From positions 1 through 24,450 of IMG/VR virus record IMGVR_UViG_3300043438_001363: a DNA stretch of 24,450 nucleotides. One strand, given 5' to 3'. The stretch comes from a virus. The translations under genes were made by a program, and so were the position numbers. The notes beneath the pieces were generated by a model. That model did no database searches. It saw nothing but the letters and a program-made list of their open reading frames with translations, and had not been told where the DNA came from. Shown here piece by piece: positions 1 through 8,215 of the stretch. How positions within the stretch are numbered: the first letter of the stretch is position 1; each line of letters begins with the position of its first letter.

Positions 1-278
1 GCAACAGCCTGAACATCATATACATCTTGCCATACTGAATTCACTTCGGTATTGTATTTGTTTCCAAAATCATCATCGAACTTTTTCCATTTAAAGTCTA
101 CGCAATCTCTATAGTCAGGCATTTTTTCTCTGTATCCGACTGTTGCTTCTTTCCAAGTATGCATACCTTTGGAATTACTTATAGCGTTTTCTAGCCTATT
201 AATTATATCCATCTCTGGAGTAATTACGTTTCTATATACCCAAAGTCCTGGAAATAGCTCTTCTTTTTCATACATCAT
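1..278 (-). CDS. Partial protein, possibly the N-terminus of a 2OG-Fe(II) oxygenase-like protein
   Basis: An open frame reads leftward from ATGATG at 278 and leaves the window after about 92 codons without a stop. The product starts MMYEKEELFPGLWVYRNVITPE, rich in Trp, Tyr and acidic residues. Its start overlaps the stop of the zinc-ribbon gene to the right as ATGA, with GGGGAAAAGA just upstream as a weak ribosome-binding site. The opening 'short beta segment, then N/D-x-I-(T/S/P)' resembles the first residues of the oxygenases at 18877-20222 (for example FYIEDFISKED and FYFKNAIPNSKE). The catalytic HxD...H core would lie outside the window, so the family assignment is inference. Confidence 0.5.
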   Translation of the reverse strand, partial: MMYEKEELFPGLWVYRNVITPEMDIINRLENAISNSKGMHTWKEATVGYREKMPDYRDCVDFKWKKFDDDFGNKYNTEVNSVWQDVYDVQAV

Positions 279-532
279 TCTTTTCCCCATTTTTCTATTG
301 GACACTCAGCGTTACTAAGTTTAGTTTTTAAAGTCATTACACAGCCACATTTTTTACACTGTTTTGTTGTTTTTATAAATTCTGGACAAGATAGACAAAT
401 ACTGTATCTTTTTTCAGATACAGATTTATCTACATATTTTGTATTTGGATCTAAAAAATCCCAAGGTCTGGAGTCTCCTAGACTTTCTTTATACTTTTCC
501 CAAGCACTTTTTTTGCTATCGCTGCTCATCAA
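275..532 (-). CDS. Small zinc-ribbon protein (DUF6171-like), paralogue 1
   Basis: 85 residues. The C-terminal half holds a C-x2-C...C-x2-C-x-C...C pattern (CLSCPEF, then CKKCGCVM, then a late CP) that looks like a small zinc ribbon. The N-terminal half carries a short 'SRPWDFLDP' motif. The same architecture recurs at 8494-8742 ('ARPWDLFN', 'CKVCPEL', 'CKKCGCIM', 'ASCP'), so the two are paralogues. The 3' end overlaps the next gene (ATGA), and the start overlaps the stop of the gene at 529-975, so it is translationally coupled on both sides. Function is unknown; its position among tail genes suggests a virion or assembly accessory (inference). Confidence 0.85.
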   Translation of the reverse strand: MMSSDSKKSAWEKYKESLGDSRPWDFLDPNTKYVDKSVSEKRYSICLSCPEFIKTTKQCKKCGCVMTLKTKLSNAECPIEKWGKE

Positions 533-975
533 GCATTGTCTGGGTTAGTAAAATTGACTCCATCATAAAGCCAACCTTTTTCAACTAAAAACTGCTGCTC
601 TTGTTCTATTTCAACTATTTGAGAGTTAACTATATCATCAATAAACTGATGAGCTTCTTCTATGTTTTCAAAGAGTTCTGTTCCCATTCCCCATTGTCCG
701 ACTATTTCGCCATCAACAATTCCAGCAACTCTTATTGCGTTTGGGAGAGTAAATGCACCATCTTCTAGTAAAGTTGTATTATTAGTTTCGGCGTCTTTTT
801 TATAAAATTTACCATCAGTAAACAAGTCTCCTGGCATTACATCGTAATTACTTGAGTCTTTTAAGATAACTCCTGATCTATTTAGCGCTATCCATTTTGA
901 CTGTGCGGGGGTAGAGCTTGTTACAAGCTGAACGTATTTGACTATTCCGTCTCTTACATATCCAAAGTATGGCAT
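529..975 (-). CDS. Tail-associated hypothetical protein ending in a W-x-YDG-x-x-F motif
   Basis: 148 residues with a good AAGGAG Shine-Dalgarno six bases before ATG. The chain is soluble, with no signal peptide or membrane segment. It has a beta-rich first half (MPYFGYVRDGIVKYVQLV), a helical acidic stretch around residues 103-130, and the ending GWLYDGVNFTNP. That last motif is of the type seen at the C-termini of small tail-fibre-associated phage proteins; the gene at 8216-8494 has a comparable NWDWDGENFSYP. It sits directly downstream of the (F/H)FPP fibre gene and overlaps the zinc-ribbon gene by four bases. A role in fibre assembly is possible, but nothing in the sequence proves it. Confidence 0.8.
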   Translation of the reverse strand: MPYFGYVRDGIVKYVQLVTSSTPAQSKWIALNRSGVILKDSSNYDVMPGDLFTDGKFYKKDAETNNTTLLEDGAFTLPNAIRVAGIVDGEIVGQWGMGTELFENIEEAHQFIDDIVNSQIVEIEQEQQFLVEKGWLYDGVNFTNPDNA

Positions 976-1025
976 TATATCTCCTTTTAATAATTGTACA
1001 ATATTTTTTATTTTTTATCAATACC

Positions 1026-1051
1026 CTGGGGCAATATTTCTATTGCCCCAG
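1026..1051 (-). terminator. 11-bp perfect hairpin after the (F/H)FPP fibre gene
   Basis: CTGGGGCAATA and TATTGCCCCAG form a perfect 11-bp stem around the 4-base loop TTTC, just after the stop codon at 1062 and before the next gene. On the minus (coding) strand the stem is followed by an A-rich stretch, not a U-run; the T-rich run lies on the other side. It may be a U-less terminator, a 3'-end-protecting stem or a processing site. Confidence 0.55.
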
Positions 1052-1061
1052 TTAGTATTAA

Positions 1062-2105
1062 TTAGCAGTACCAGTTAGACCCTGCGCAATCACACCATGG
1101 GCAGAAGTAGGATCCTCCTACAAAGTGTGGCGGGAAGAACGGTGGGAAGAACGGTGGGAAGTGTGGTGGGAAGAACGGTGGGAAGTAAGGTGGGAAGAAC
1201 GGTGGGAAGAACGGTGGGAAGAACGGTGGGAAGAACGGTGGGAAGTGTGGTGGGAAGAACGGTGGGAAGTGTGGTGGGAAGAACGGTGGGAAGAACGGTG
1301 GGAAGAATGGTGGGAAGAATGGTGGGAAGTGTGGTGGGAAGAATGGTGGGAAATGTGGTGGGAAGAACGGTGGGAAGAACGGTGGGAAGTGTGGTGGGAA
1401 GAACGGTGGGAAGTGTGGTGGGAAGAAAGGTGGGAAGAATGGTGGGAAATGTGGTGGGAAGAACGGTGGGAAGAACGGTGGGAAGTGTGGTGGCGTAAAA
1501 GTTTCTACAGTTCCAGTTGTCGTGCCAGCAGACTGTCCATTTGCATTCGTTGCGTAAACAGTATAAGTTTCAGAGTTTGGAGATGCTGTATCAAATGGAG
1601 ATGTTGCAGAAGCAGACAAAGATCCACGAATGCTAGAAGTAATTTGAAAAGTAGTTATTGCGCTTCCACCTGTAGCGTTTGCAGAAAAAGTAATTCTGTC
1701 AAAGCCAGAAGCTGGGACTGGGGTTGGCCCAGCGGCACTTGTTGAAACAGATGCGTTTGGAGCTTGCGGAACTGTTGTAGCAGTTATTGATCCTGATGTT
1801 GTTGGCTGAGATGATCCCGCAGCGTTTGAAGCAACAACTGTAAAAGTATAAGCCGTGGCACTTGCTAATCCAGTAAATGTATAACTAGTGCTAGAAGTAG
1901 TTTGTGTTGTTGTTGCTGGGGTTGATGTAATGGTATAAAGTGTTGCTGGGGGTGATGCGGCTGGCAAAGACCATGTAAGAGATGCTGCGCCATTATTATA
2001 TGCCCGCCCAGTACCCACATTTGTTGCAGTTAAGGAAGTAACTGCACTTGGTTCTAAGAAGTTATCCTGCGCTGAGGATTTTCTACCTATTCTCTTATTT
2101 GCCAT
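1062..2105 (-). CDS. Fibronectin-III-like tail protein with (F/H)FPP repeat tract and Cys-rich tip
   Basis: 347 residues starting at ATG with AGGGG nine bases upstream. Residues ~19-112 look like a fibronectin type III domain ([11 protein letters not shown]...SLTWSLP...[14 protein letters not shown]), and ~113-203 like a second beta-sandwich. Residues 205-328 are a near-uninterrupted tract of 30 four-residue units, FFPP or HFPP with a single YFPP, closing in HF. The last 19 residues ([19 protein letters not shown]) hold four cysteines, including CPWCDC. FN3 domains are common in phage tail fibres and bind carbohydrate or protein surfaces. The aromatic/proline tract and Cys cap look like a rigid stalk with a cross-linked or metal-binding tip (inference). 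It lies in the fibre cluster, downstream of an Mtd_N fibre gene, and ends at a strong hairpin. I recognise no named family for the tract. Confidence 0.9.
   Translation of the reverse strand: MANKRIGRKSSAQDNFLEPSAVTSLTATNVGTGRAYNNGAASLTWSLPAASPPATLYTITSTPATTTQTTSSTSYTFTGLASATAYTFTVVASNAAGSSQPTTSGSITATTVPQAPNASVSTSAAGPTPVPASGFDRITFSANATGGSAITTFQITSSIRGSLSASATSPFDTASPNSETYTVYATNANGQSAGTTTGTVETFTPPHFPPFFPPFFPPHFPPFFPPFFPPHFPPFFPPHFPPFFPPFFPPHFPPFFPPHFPPFFPPFFPPFFPPFFPPHFPPFFPPHFPPFFPPFFPPFFPPFFPPYFPPFFPPHFPPFFPPFFPPHFVGGSYFCPWCDCAGSNWYC
1122..1493. repeat. 31-unit, 12-bp tandem repeat (variants of GGTGGGAAGAAC)
   Basis: About 372 bp of 12-bp units on the plus strand, mainly GGTGGGAAGAAC, GGTGGGAAGAAT and GGTGGGAAGTGT, with rarer ...AAATGT, ...AAGTAA and ...AAGAAA. 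On the coding strand each unit gives (F/H/Y)FPP. Variation is confined to the first codon (TTC, CAC, CAT, TAC) and to the third base of the second proline codon. The period is a multiple of three, so copy-number slippage stays in frame. The same periodicity opens two spurious plus-strand reading frames. Confidence 0.97.
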
Positions 2106-2134
2106 TTATTTAGCCCCTATCTTTATTTTTTTAA

Positions 2135-4747
2135 TTATGCTGTCAAGTCTCCAGCTAGCAACCAAGTGTTTACTGCTACCTTGGTAAGTGTTGCTGATGA
2201 ATGTGTTGTTCTTAGTTTTAATCCTGGTGTACGAAGAATTGTAACTGTACCATCTGCTGCTACAAAGTTTGCGCCAGTTCCTGATGCTTGGTAAAAATCA
2301 ATTGATGTACCAATCGGAAAAGCTGTTGTTGCATTTGTTGGTATTGTAATTGCCTGTGTTCCTGCAACTGGGATAAGTTGATCTCTTAGGGCAAGGCCAC
2401 CTGTTGACAGGTTATATGCTGCTGAGATTTCAGTTCCAATTGTTGTAAGTGATGGGACACCAGCTTTTGTTTGAGTGCCATCTGTAAATGCTACTCCTGC
2501 TGCTGCAACTGTTACTGTACCAGTAAATGTTGGGGAAGCAAGTGGTGCTTTTGCTGCTAAATTAGTTGTAACTGTCGATGCAAAGTTTGCGTCATCACCA
2601 AGTGCTGCAGCAAGTTCATCAAGTGTGTTGAGTGCTGCTGGAGCAGATGCAATTACTGCATTTACCTGTGCTGTTGCATCTGCAATTGCTTCTGACTTAG
2701 CAGTTGCGATTGCAGTAGCCTGTGCTGTTGATACTGGCTTTGCTAAGTCTGCTGTATTATCAACAGATCCAAGCCCAACCATAGTCTTTGTAATTCCTGA
2801 TACTGTGCCTGTAAATGTTGGTGAGGCAAGTGGTGCTTTTAGTCCAAGAGCTGTATCGAGTCCTGAAATCTTAGATGTTGCAATTGCTGCAGAAGCATTA
2901 ATGTCTGCATCTACGATTGTTCCGTTTGCAATTTTAGCTGAAGTTACTGCGCCATCTGCAATCTTTGATTCAGTTACTGAATCAACTGCAAGTTCTGAGC
3001 TAGTTACCGATGCTGCAATAATTTCTGCAGTTCCAACTGAATCATCTGACATCATTGATTGAGTAATTGTATTTGCAGGAAGTGTTACTGTTCCTGTAAA
3101 TGTTGGGGAAGCAAGTGGTGCTTTAGTATCAATTTGAGTCTGAATAGATGATGTTACTCCATCAAGGTAACCGATTTCAACATCTGAAACGTTGGCAACA
3201 ACTGGCTGCTTGGTATTTAATTGAGTTTGAATTGCTGATGTTACTCCATCAAGGTAGCCAATTTCAACATCTGAAACGTTAGCAACAACTGCCTGCTTGG
3301 CATCTAGTTGTATTTGAATACCAGATGTTACTCCGTTTAGGTAACCTATTTCTAGGTTGCTAACATCACCGATTGAAGTTGATTCTGGAAGAGTTACATT
3401 TCCAGTAAATGTTGGTGCTACAAGTGTTGCGTAAGTTGTTGCGGCAGTTGCTGATGCTAACTTAGCATCAATTTGTCCTTGAACTGAAGATGTAACGCCG
3501 TTGAGATAACCAATTTCTAGATTGCTAACGTCACCGATTGAAGTTGATGCTGGAAGAGTTACTGTACCAGTAAGTGTTGGTGAGGCTAGTGGTGCGTAAG
3601 TTGTTGCGGCAGTTGCTGATGCTAACTTAGCATCAATTTGTCCTTGAACTGAAGATGTAACGCCGTTGAGATAACCAATTTCTAGATTGCTAACGTCACC
3701 GATTGAAGTTGATTCTGGTAGAGTTACTGTACCAGTAAGTGTTGGTGAGGCTAGTGGTGCTTTTGCATCGAGCTGAACCTGAATACCAGAAGTTACTCCG
3801 TTTACATAACCTAGCTCTACATTGCTTACATCGCCAATGGTTGTTGTAGAAGGAAGTGTTACAGAACCAGTAAATGTTGGTGCATTTATTGGAGCTTTTG
3901 TTGCAAGGCTTGATGTAATAGTTCCTGAAAAGTTTGCGTCATTACCAAGTGCTGTTGCTAACTCGTTAAGAGTATTTAGCGCTGCTGGTGCAGCACCAAG
4001 TACTAATCCAATTTGCTCATCAGCATATCCTTGAGCTTCTGACTTGGCAGTTGCAATTGCTGATGCTTGTGCTGTTGATACTGGTTTTGCTGAGTCTGCT
4101 GTATTATCAACATTTGCAAGACCAACGTCTGACTTAGTAATTCCAGTTGGTGTATTAATAACTGGAGATGTTAAAGTTTTATTTGTAAGTGTTTGTGTAC
4201 CAGTTAGTGTTGCAACTGTTGAATCAATATCAATTGTAATTGTTCCTGCTTCATCATTATATGTCTTGTCTAATCCTGTTCCAGCTACTAATGCTGTTTC
4301 TACGGTATCGACTACAGCTTCTGAACCAACTAGTGCTTTCCAGTTTGCATCTGTTGATGCAGGTGATGCAGAAAGAACATATGACTGTCCGTTATCTGAC
4401 TGAATAGCAATATCTCCAGCTTCTGCTGTCAATGCTAGTCTTGCTGCTTGGTTTGCAACAGCGCTTACGGTTACTTTAGCAAGCGGTGGAAGTTGAGATG
4501 ATGGGATAAATCCTGATGAGTCTAATGAAGCAACTCCATTGGCAACCCCCTTAGTGCTTAGAAGAATATAATCGTCTACTGTTTGTGAGAGAGCATAACT
4601 TAGTGAGTTCCAAGCAGTGCTTCCATCTCCAAATTTAAATGTATTAGTATCTGTTTCAATACCAATTTCTCCAGCTGCTAGGGTTGGGTTTGCTGCCACC
4701 CATTGAGCTTCTGTACCTCTTCTTAACTGTAATCTTACTGTTGCCAT
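2135..4747 (-). CDS. Large tail fibre with Mtd_N-like N-terminal domain
   Basis: 870 residues. The N-terminus (ATVRLQLRRGTEAQWVAANP, then LAAGEIGIETDTNTFKFGDG and TAWNSLSY) matches the pattern of the Mtd_N domain (N-terminus of the major tropism determinant), found at the virion-attached end of many phage fibres. The middle is built from repeated blocks 'APLASPTFTGTVTLP.STSIGDVSNLEIGYLNGVTS.VQ.QIDAK', including two nearly identical 55-residue copies. Further on come 'LNTLNELATALGNDANF' blocks and a C-terminal beta-rich domain (~780-870). The start has AAGGGG nine bases upstream. It shares blocks at near nucleotide identity with the fibre at 10285-12039, a sign of intragenomic recombination. 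It probably forms a trimeric fibre; no enzymatic motif is visible. Confidence 0.9.
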   Translation of the reverse strand: MATVRLQLRRGTEAQWVAANPTLAAGEIGIETDTNTFKFGDGSTAWNSLSYALSQTVDDYILLSTKGVANGVASLDSSGFIPSSQLPPLAKVTVSAVANQAARLALTAEAGDIAIQSDNGQSYVLSASPASTDANWKALVGSEAVVDTVETALVAGTGLDKTYNDEAGTITIDIDSTVATLTGTQTLTNKTLTSPVINTPTGITKSDVGLANVDNTADSAKPVSTAQASAIATAKSEAQGYADEQIGLVLGAAPAALNTLNELATALGNDANFSGTITSSLATKAPINAPTFTGSVTLPSTTTIGDVSNVELGYVNGVTSGIQVQLDAKAPLASPTLTGTVTLPESTSIGDVSNLEIGYLNGVTSSVQGQIDAKLASATAATTYAPLASPTLTGTVTLPASTSIGDVSNLEIGYLNGVTSSVQGQIDAKLASATAATTYATLVAPTFTGNVTLPESTSIGDVSNLEIGYLNGVTSGIQIQLDAKQAVVANVSDVEIGYLDGVTSAIQTQLNTKQPVVANVSDVEIGYLDGVTSSIQTQIDTKAPLASPTFTGTVTLPANTITQSMMSDDSVGTAEIIAASVTSSELAVDSVTESKIADGAVTSAKIANGTIVDADINASAAIATSKISGLDTALGLKAPLASPTFTGTVSGITKTMVGLGSVDNTADLAKPVSTAQATAIATAKSEAIADATAQVNAVIASAPAALNTLDELAAALGDDANFASTVTTNLAAKAPLASPTFTGTVTVAAAGVAFTDGTQTKAGVPSLTTIGTEISAAYNLSTGGLALRDQLIPVAGTQAITIPTNATTAFPIGTSIDFYQASGTGANFVAADGTVTILRTPGLKLRTTHSSATLTKVAVNTWLLAGDLTA
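2590..2840. repeat. Fibre-gene segment shared with 10690-10985
   Basis: Long stretches here recur almost base for base in the fibre gene at 10285-12039. They include the run encoding ATAIATAKSEAIADATAQVNA and LNTLDELAAALGDDA, and the run encoding SGITKTMVGLG. Order differs between the genes: the 'SGITKTMVGLG' block precedes the 'KSEAIADA' block here and follows it there. Nucleotide-level identity, including at silent positions, suggests recent exchange or duplication and not only shared ancestry. Confidence 0.8.
3429..3760. repeat. Two tandem 165-bp near-identical units inside the fibre gene
   Basis: The run starting GCGTAAGTTGTTGCGGCAG at 3429 restarts at 3594, exactly 165 bp (55 codons) later, and is almost base-identical across both units. 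Each encodes a block containing TSIGDVSNLEIGYLNGVTSS and QIDAKLASATAATTY. Diverged versions flank it on both sides. The in-frame period and high identity point to recent expansion that can lengthen or shorten the fibre. Confidence 0.9.
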
Positions 4748-4800
4748 TTTGTTACCCCTTATATATTTTATTTATACTGCTTATTGTATCATTTATTGCT

Positions 4801-5166
4801 TTAAGATATAGATCCAGAGTCAAAAACCATAGAAACATCGGCATCTGTAGATGATGGCGATCCGCCATCTACAAACTTGCTTGTTGCTTCAGGAGTAACT
4901 CCATTTGCCTGTACTGTATATATTGGCTGACCATTATAATCAATGGCTAATCCAATATCCATAAAACTAATTGTTGTACTTGTATCTGGAATATCTGAAT
5001 TGAAAGCTATTGGAACCCATGTTCCATTTAGCTGTATTTGTAGCTTGCTTGTTGCTGTATCAAATCTAAGGGGTGTTTCGCCTAAAACGACGTTAGACCC
5101 AAATGTGGCAGTGCCTGCTACATTGAGTCCATTTTTTACTTTAAAATTTTTATCTACTGTTGCCAT
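4801..5166 (-). CDS. Short tail-fibre-like structural protein
   Basis: 121 residues. The N-terminus MATVDKNFKVKNGLNVAGTA is homologous to that of the next gene upstream (MATVNKNFRIKNGLIVEGGTA), so both probably dock to the same virion component. Residues ~30-55 (TPLRFDTATSKLQIQLNGTWVPIA) follow the 'x-W-x-P' pattern of fibre or adaptor modules. It lies between two long fibres and behind a 9-bp hairpin. The best Shine-Dalgarno candidate, AGGGG, is rather far from the ATG. Its small size suggests an adaptor or a shortened paralogue of the 532-residue fibre (inference). Confidence 0.85.
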   Translation of the reverse strand: MATVDKNFKVKNGLNVAGTATFGSNVVLGETPLRFDTATSKLQIQLNGTWVPIAFNSDIPDTSTTISFMDIGLAIDYNGQPIYTVQANGVTPEATSKFVDGGSPSSTDADVSMVFDSGSIS

Positions 5167-5196
5167 TTAAGTTCACATATCCCCTAATTGTTTTTG

Positions 5197-5221
5197 TGGG
5201 GGATTTTTAAGGAATCCCCCA
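5197..5221. terminator. 9-bp G/C-rich hairpin between fibre genes
   Basis: TGGGGGATT pairs perfectly with AATCCCCCA around a 7-base loop, between the stop at 5236 and the start at 5166. On the minus strand it is followed by CAAAAAC, not a T-run. It may be a U-less terminator or an mRNA-stabilising stem that sets the ratio of the two fibre proteins. Confidence 0.5.
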
Positions 5222-5235
5222 AAACCTTTATTTAA

Positions 5236-6834
5236 TTATTTAATTAGCGTTCCAACAACCACAACTTCTGTGTTAGCGTTTGCTGGTGTTACTCTAATTC
5301 TTACATCTGATCCAGAATAATCTGCTGAAACTGCAGCCAATTCTGTTCCGTTTGAATATGTAATTCCATATTCAGAAACTGCTACGTTATTTGCAGTATC
5401 AAGGGTTACTACTAGGTCTGAAACCTGAGTATGTACACCATTTTTTACTTTTACTACAAACTTAGCGCTTCTGTAGTCTGCTGCTACCCATGAGATAGCT
5501 GTTGTTTCTGCTGCCACCGCAATATTTCCAGTTGTTGCTGCAACCTGCTTAGCAACATCATTGTAATTAATTGCTGTAAATGATGTAGTTCCATTTTGCT
5601 GAGCTGCATTAGCTGCTGCTGCTGTTGCTTCTGCTGCTGCTTGAGCTGCGTTAGCTTTTGTAGTAGCATCTGATGCGGCTGTTGAGACTGCTGTTGCTAC
5701 ATTTGCTGTAGTTGCTAGAAGTGAAGTATCTGCAATTCCGTGAATGTTTGTTGTATCTGCGCTGTGTGTTGAAAGCGCTGCTGCTGCTGTTGCTTCTGCT
5801 GCTGCTTGAGCTGCGTTAGCCTTAGATGTTGCATCTGCTGCTGCGGTTGCTTCTGCTGCTGCTTGAGCTGCGTTAGCTTTTGTAGTAGCATCTGATGCGG
5901 CTGTTGAAACTGCTGCCGCGATATCTGTTGTTACTTGAGCTGAGTTAGCCTTTGTTCCAAGGGCTGTTGTTATAGTTGTTGTGTAATTAGCATCATCATT
6001 GATTGCTGCTGCTAATTCATTTAATGTGTTAAGAAGTGATGGTGCGCCATCCACTAATGAATCTACTGCAGTTGAAATTGCTGAGTTACGGTTTGAAACC
6101 TCTGTTGAGATTGCAGATGAAAGCGCTGCTGCTGCTGTTGCTTCGGCTGCTGCTTGAGCGGCGTTGGCTTTTGTAGTAGCATCTGTTGCTGCTGCAGACT
6201 GTGCTGCGTTGGCTTTTGTAGTAGCATCTGCTGCTGCTGCTGAGATAGCTGCTGCTTGAGCTGCGTTAGCCTTAGATGTTGCATCTGCTGCTGCGGTTGC
6301 TTCTGCTGCTGCTTGAGCTGCGTTAGCCTTAGATGTTGCATCTGCTGCTGCAGTTGATACTGAAGCTGCGTCGCCTGATACTCTAAGTGCTGCTTCTGCT
6401 GCTACCTTAGTTGTAGCATCTGTTGCTGCTGCAGTAATTGCTGCTGACTGTGCTGCTGCTGCTGAGCCTGCTGCATCGTATGCTGCGGCTGTTGCTGACA
6501 ATGCACGAGCATCTGTAAAATATTTGTTTGCTGGATTTTCTGCAAGGTCTGCTGTGTCATGATTTGAAAGACTTGAAACTGTACCTGTTACATCACCAGT
6601 AAGGTTACCAACAAATGTAGCAGTAATTGTTCCTGCGGCAAAATTGCCATTGGCATCGCGTTTTACTACTGTATTTGCTGTATTGGCTGAAGTTGCTGTA
6701 CCACCAATAATACCAACAATGTAGTCTTGGTCTGCTTGGGCCTTGGTTAATACACCAAAACCGTTAACGGTAGCTGTGCCACCCTCAACGATAAGCCCAT
6801 TTTTAATTCTAAAGTTTTTATTTACTGTTGCCAT
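5236..6834 (-). CDS. Ala-rich repeat tail fibre protein
   Basis: 532 residues, with AAGGGAG ten bases upstream of ATG. The N-terminal anchor (MATVNKNFRIKNGLIVEGGTA) matches the short protein at 4801-5166. Residues ~100-400 are dominated by heptad-compatible 'AADATTKANAAQAAAEATA' repeats, likely a long alpha-helical coiled coil. They are interrupted by a 'LVDGAPSLLNTLNELAAAINDDANYTTTITTALGTKA' block that recurs in the fibres at 2135 and 10285. The C-terminus (~440-532) is beta-rich and comparable in style to the C-terminus of the neighbour at 6861-7412. It is presumably a trimeric side or tail fibre. The low-complexity coding gives open frames on other strands that are not genes. Confidence 0.9.
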   Translation of the reverse strand: MATVNKNFRIKNGLIVEGGTATVNGFGVLTKAQADQDYIVGIIGGTATSANTANTVVKRDANGNFAAGTITATFVGNLTGDVTGTVSSLSNHDTADLAENPANKYFTDARALSATAAAYDAAGSAAAAQSAAITAAATDATTKVAAEAALRVSGDAASVSTAAADATSKANAAQAAAEATAAADATSKANAAQAAAISAAAADATTKANAAQSAAATDATTKANAAQAAAEATAAAALSSAISTEVSNRNSAISTAVDSLVDGAPSLLNTLNELAAAINDDANYTTTITTALGTKANSAQVTTDIAAAVSTAASDATTKANAAQAAAEATAAADATSKANAAQAAAEATAAAALSTHSADTTNIHGIADTSLLATTANVATAVSTAASDATTKANAAQAAAEATAAAANAAQQNGTTSFTAINYNDVAKQVAATTGNIAVAAETTAISWVAADYRSAKFVVKVKNGVHTQVSDLVVTLDTANNVAVSEYGITYSNGTELAAVSADYSGSDVRIRVTPANANTEVVVVGTLIK

Positions 6835-6860
6835 TGATATGACTCCCTTTTACTGCTTTT

Positions 6861-7412
6861 TTATGCTTTTAATGCTGTTCTAAAATATCTTACTTTTACT
6901 GATCCTGAAACAGGAGTTACGCACAAACTTATTATACCGCTATTTTCTTCAAAAGTAACTGTAGCTAAAGATAAATCTGTGTTTGACACTATGTCTGATT
7001 CTGAAATGTAAACATTGGTTCCATCGTTAAGCAGTACAATAGTTGAAGTGTGTGTTAAGTTTCCAACAGACTTATCAATCTGCAGGGAGTATCTAACTGT
7101 CTTATATACCGTCTTTGAGAATGAATCTATAGCTGTTTTGTTTTCTATTCCGTCTATAGTTAGATCGTTGTTTCCATCTAGCCCCAAAAGTTCTGAAGCG
7201 TTTTCTGCATCAAGAGTAGCTAAGCTTGTTTCTAGCTGAGAAACCTTGTAGTCTATCGAGTTTACATCTGTTGATCCGTTTACGCCAAGCTTGTTTTCAA
7301 TTGCCTCAATTGCATCATTGACGTTGCCGTGCAACGTTGCATGGCCTTCCATTGATTCAGTTGCGGCAGGATTAGTAAAATTGTCTTTTGATGTTGGGTA
7401 ACTTGTTGCCAT
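6861..7412 (-). CDS. Tail-fibre-associated structural protein
   Basis: 183 residues starting ATGGCAAC with GGAGG eight bases upstream. The N-terminus (MATSYPTSKDNFTNPAATES, then 'HATLHGNVNDAIEAIENKLG') is a pattern familiar from phage fibre and baseplate-attached proteins, with a short helix of coiled-coil type after it. Residues ~100-183 form a beta-rich domain ending VKVRYFRTALKA, likely an Ig-like or receptor-contacting module. It is separated from the upstream gene by about 100 bp of very AT-rich DNA that could hold a promoter, although no clear one is visible. The structural role is inferred from context. Confidence 0.85.
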   Translation of the reverse strand: MATSYPTSKDNFTNPAATESMEGHATLHGNVNDAIEAIENKLGVNGSTDVNSIDYKVSQLETSLATLDAENASELLGLDGNNDLTIDGIENKTAIDSFSKTVYKTVRYSLQIDKSVGNLTHTSTIVLLNDGTNVYISESDIVSNTDLSLATVTFEENSGIISLCVTPVSGSVKVRYFRTALKA

Positions 7413-7512
7413 TTTGCCTCCAGGCAGTGTTGCTTATGGTTTAATTATACATTATAAAAAATTATAATTTAAATATTTTTTATTTTTAAGAAGGGGCTTA
7501 TAAAAGCTTGTA

Positions 7513-8196
7513 TTACTCGTAGCTCTTTCTTTGCCATATATTCTGCTTGTACCAGCCAATCATAGACTTATTGGAAAGCTTATGGTTTCTTTCTGCATCC
7601 TTAATGATATCTAAATCTGAAATAGCTTTCCAGGGCTCTCTTTTAATTGGTATAATTTGAGCTATTGGTGTGCCAGCCTCAATTACCCCAGAGAATCCTT
7701 TTCTTATGTAGAATGGGAAGTTTCCTGGCTGCATGTCATACGGCCCATCTACTATTCCAGAAAGGGTATAGAATGGAAGGTCAACCCTATTTAAAGGATG
7801 GGTAAACAAAAAACTATAACCTTCTGGTATGCTGATTGCAACTTTTGACTCCCAAGCAAACTGCTGACTATAAAATCCTGGAGGAGCTGGAACTTCTTGG
7901 TTTGCAGATCTTTCTCCAAAAAAACGTCCATCTAGCCTATGTCTAATCTTTGGCTTTCCATCTTCTATTTCAACTAAAAAATCTATAGGTGCAGTTAAAG
8001 CATAACCAGTAAGCATTGAATCCATATATGGACCACAAACTTTTACCGTTACATTTGGTGGGTTAAGGCTATACTGCTTTGCTCCATCTTTAAACTTATC
8101 TATAGACTTATACCAGTCAGGAACTAAAGATTTTATTGGAACTATCGGACTAAAGACTTCATCGTACATAGCAAACTTAAGAATTTTTTTCTTCAT
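7513..8196 (-). CDS. Conserved aquatic-phage-type protein with FTHPLNR motif
   Basis: 227 residues with AGAAGGG six bases before the ATG. Visible features are 'IKSLVPDWYKSIDKFK' near the N-terminus, 'CGPYMDSMLTGYALTAPID' (~54-72), 'FLFTHPLNRVDLPFYTLSGIVDG' (~129-151) and 'GTPIAQIIPIKREPWK' (~175-190). This arrangement reminds me of uncharacterised proteins of marine and freshwater phages (DUF6065-like, from memory); the 'G-x-PIAQ-x-IP' part is beta-barrel or cupin-like in style. There is no signal peptide. It lies within the tail block, so it may be a structural or glycan-related accessory. I cannot assign a reaction. Confidence 0.8.
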   Translation of the reverse strand: MKKKILKFAMYDEVFSPIVPIKSLVPDWYKSIDKFKDGAKQYSLNPPNVTVKVCGPYMDSMLTGYALTAPIDFLVEIEDGKPKIRHRLDGRFFGERSANQEVPAPPGFYSQQFAWESKVAISIPEGYSFLFTHPLNRVDLPFYTLSGIVDGPYDMQPGNFPFYIRKGFSGVIEAGTPIAQIIPIKREPWKAISDLDIIKDAERNHKLSNKSMIGWYKQNIWQRKSYE

Positions 8197-8215
8197 ATCC
8201 GACCCTTCTAAATAA

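Noticed and set aside
1097-1745. Two long plus-strand reading frames (GRTVGR- and ERWEE-type)
   Set aside because: They only mirror the 12-bp repeat of the minus-strand fibre gene, which keeps several frames open; composition is implausible and no ribosome-binding site is present.
5484-6341. Gln/Leu-rich minus-strand frames in the Ala-rich fibre
   Set aside because: Frame-shifted reading of GCT/GCA-rich repeats inside the real gene at 5236-6834.
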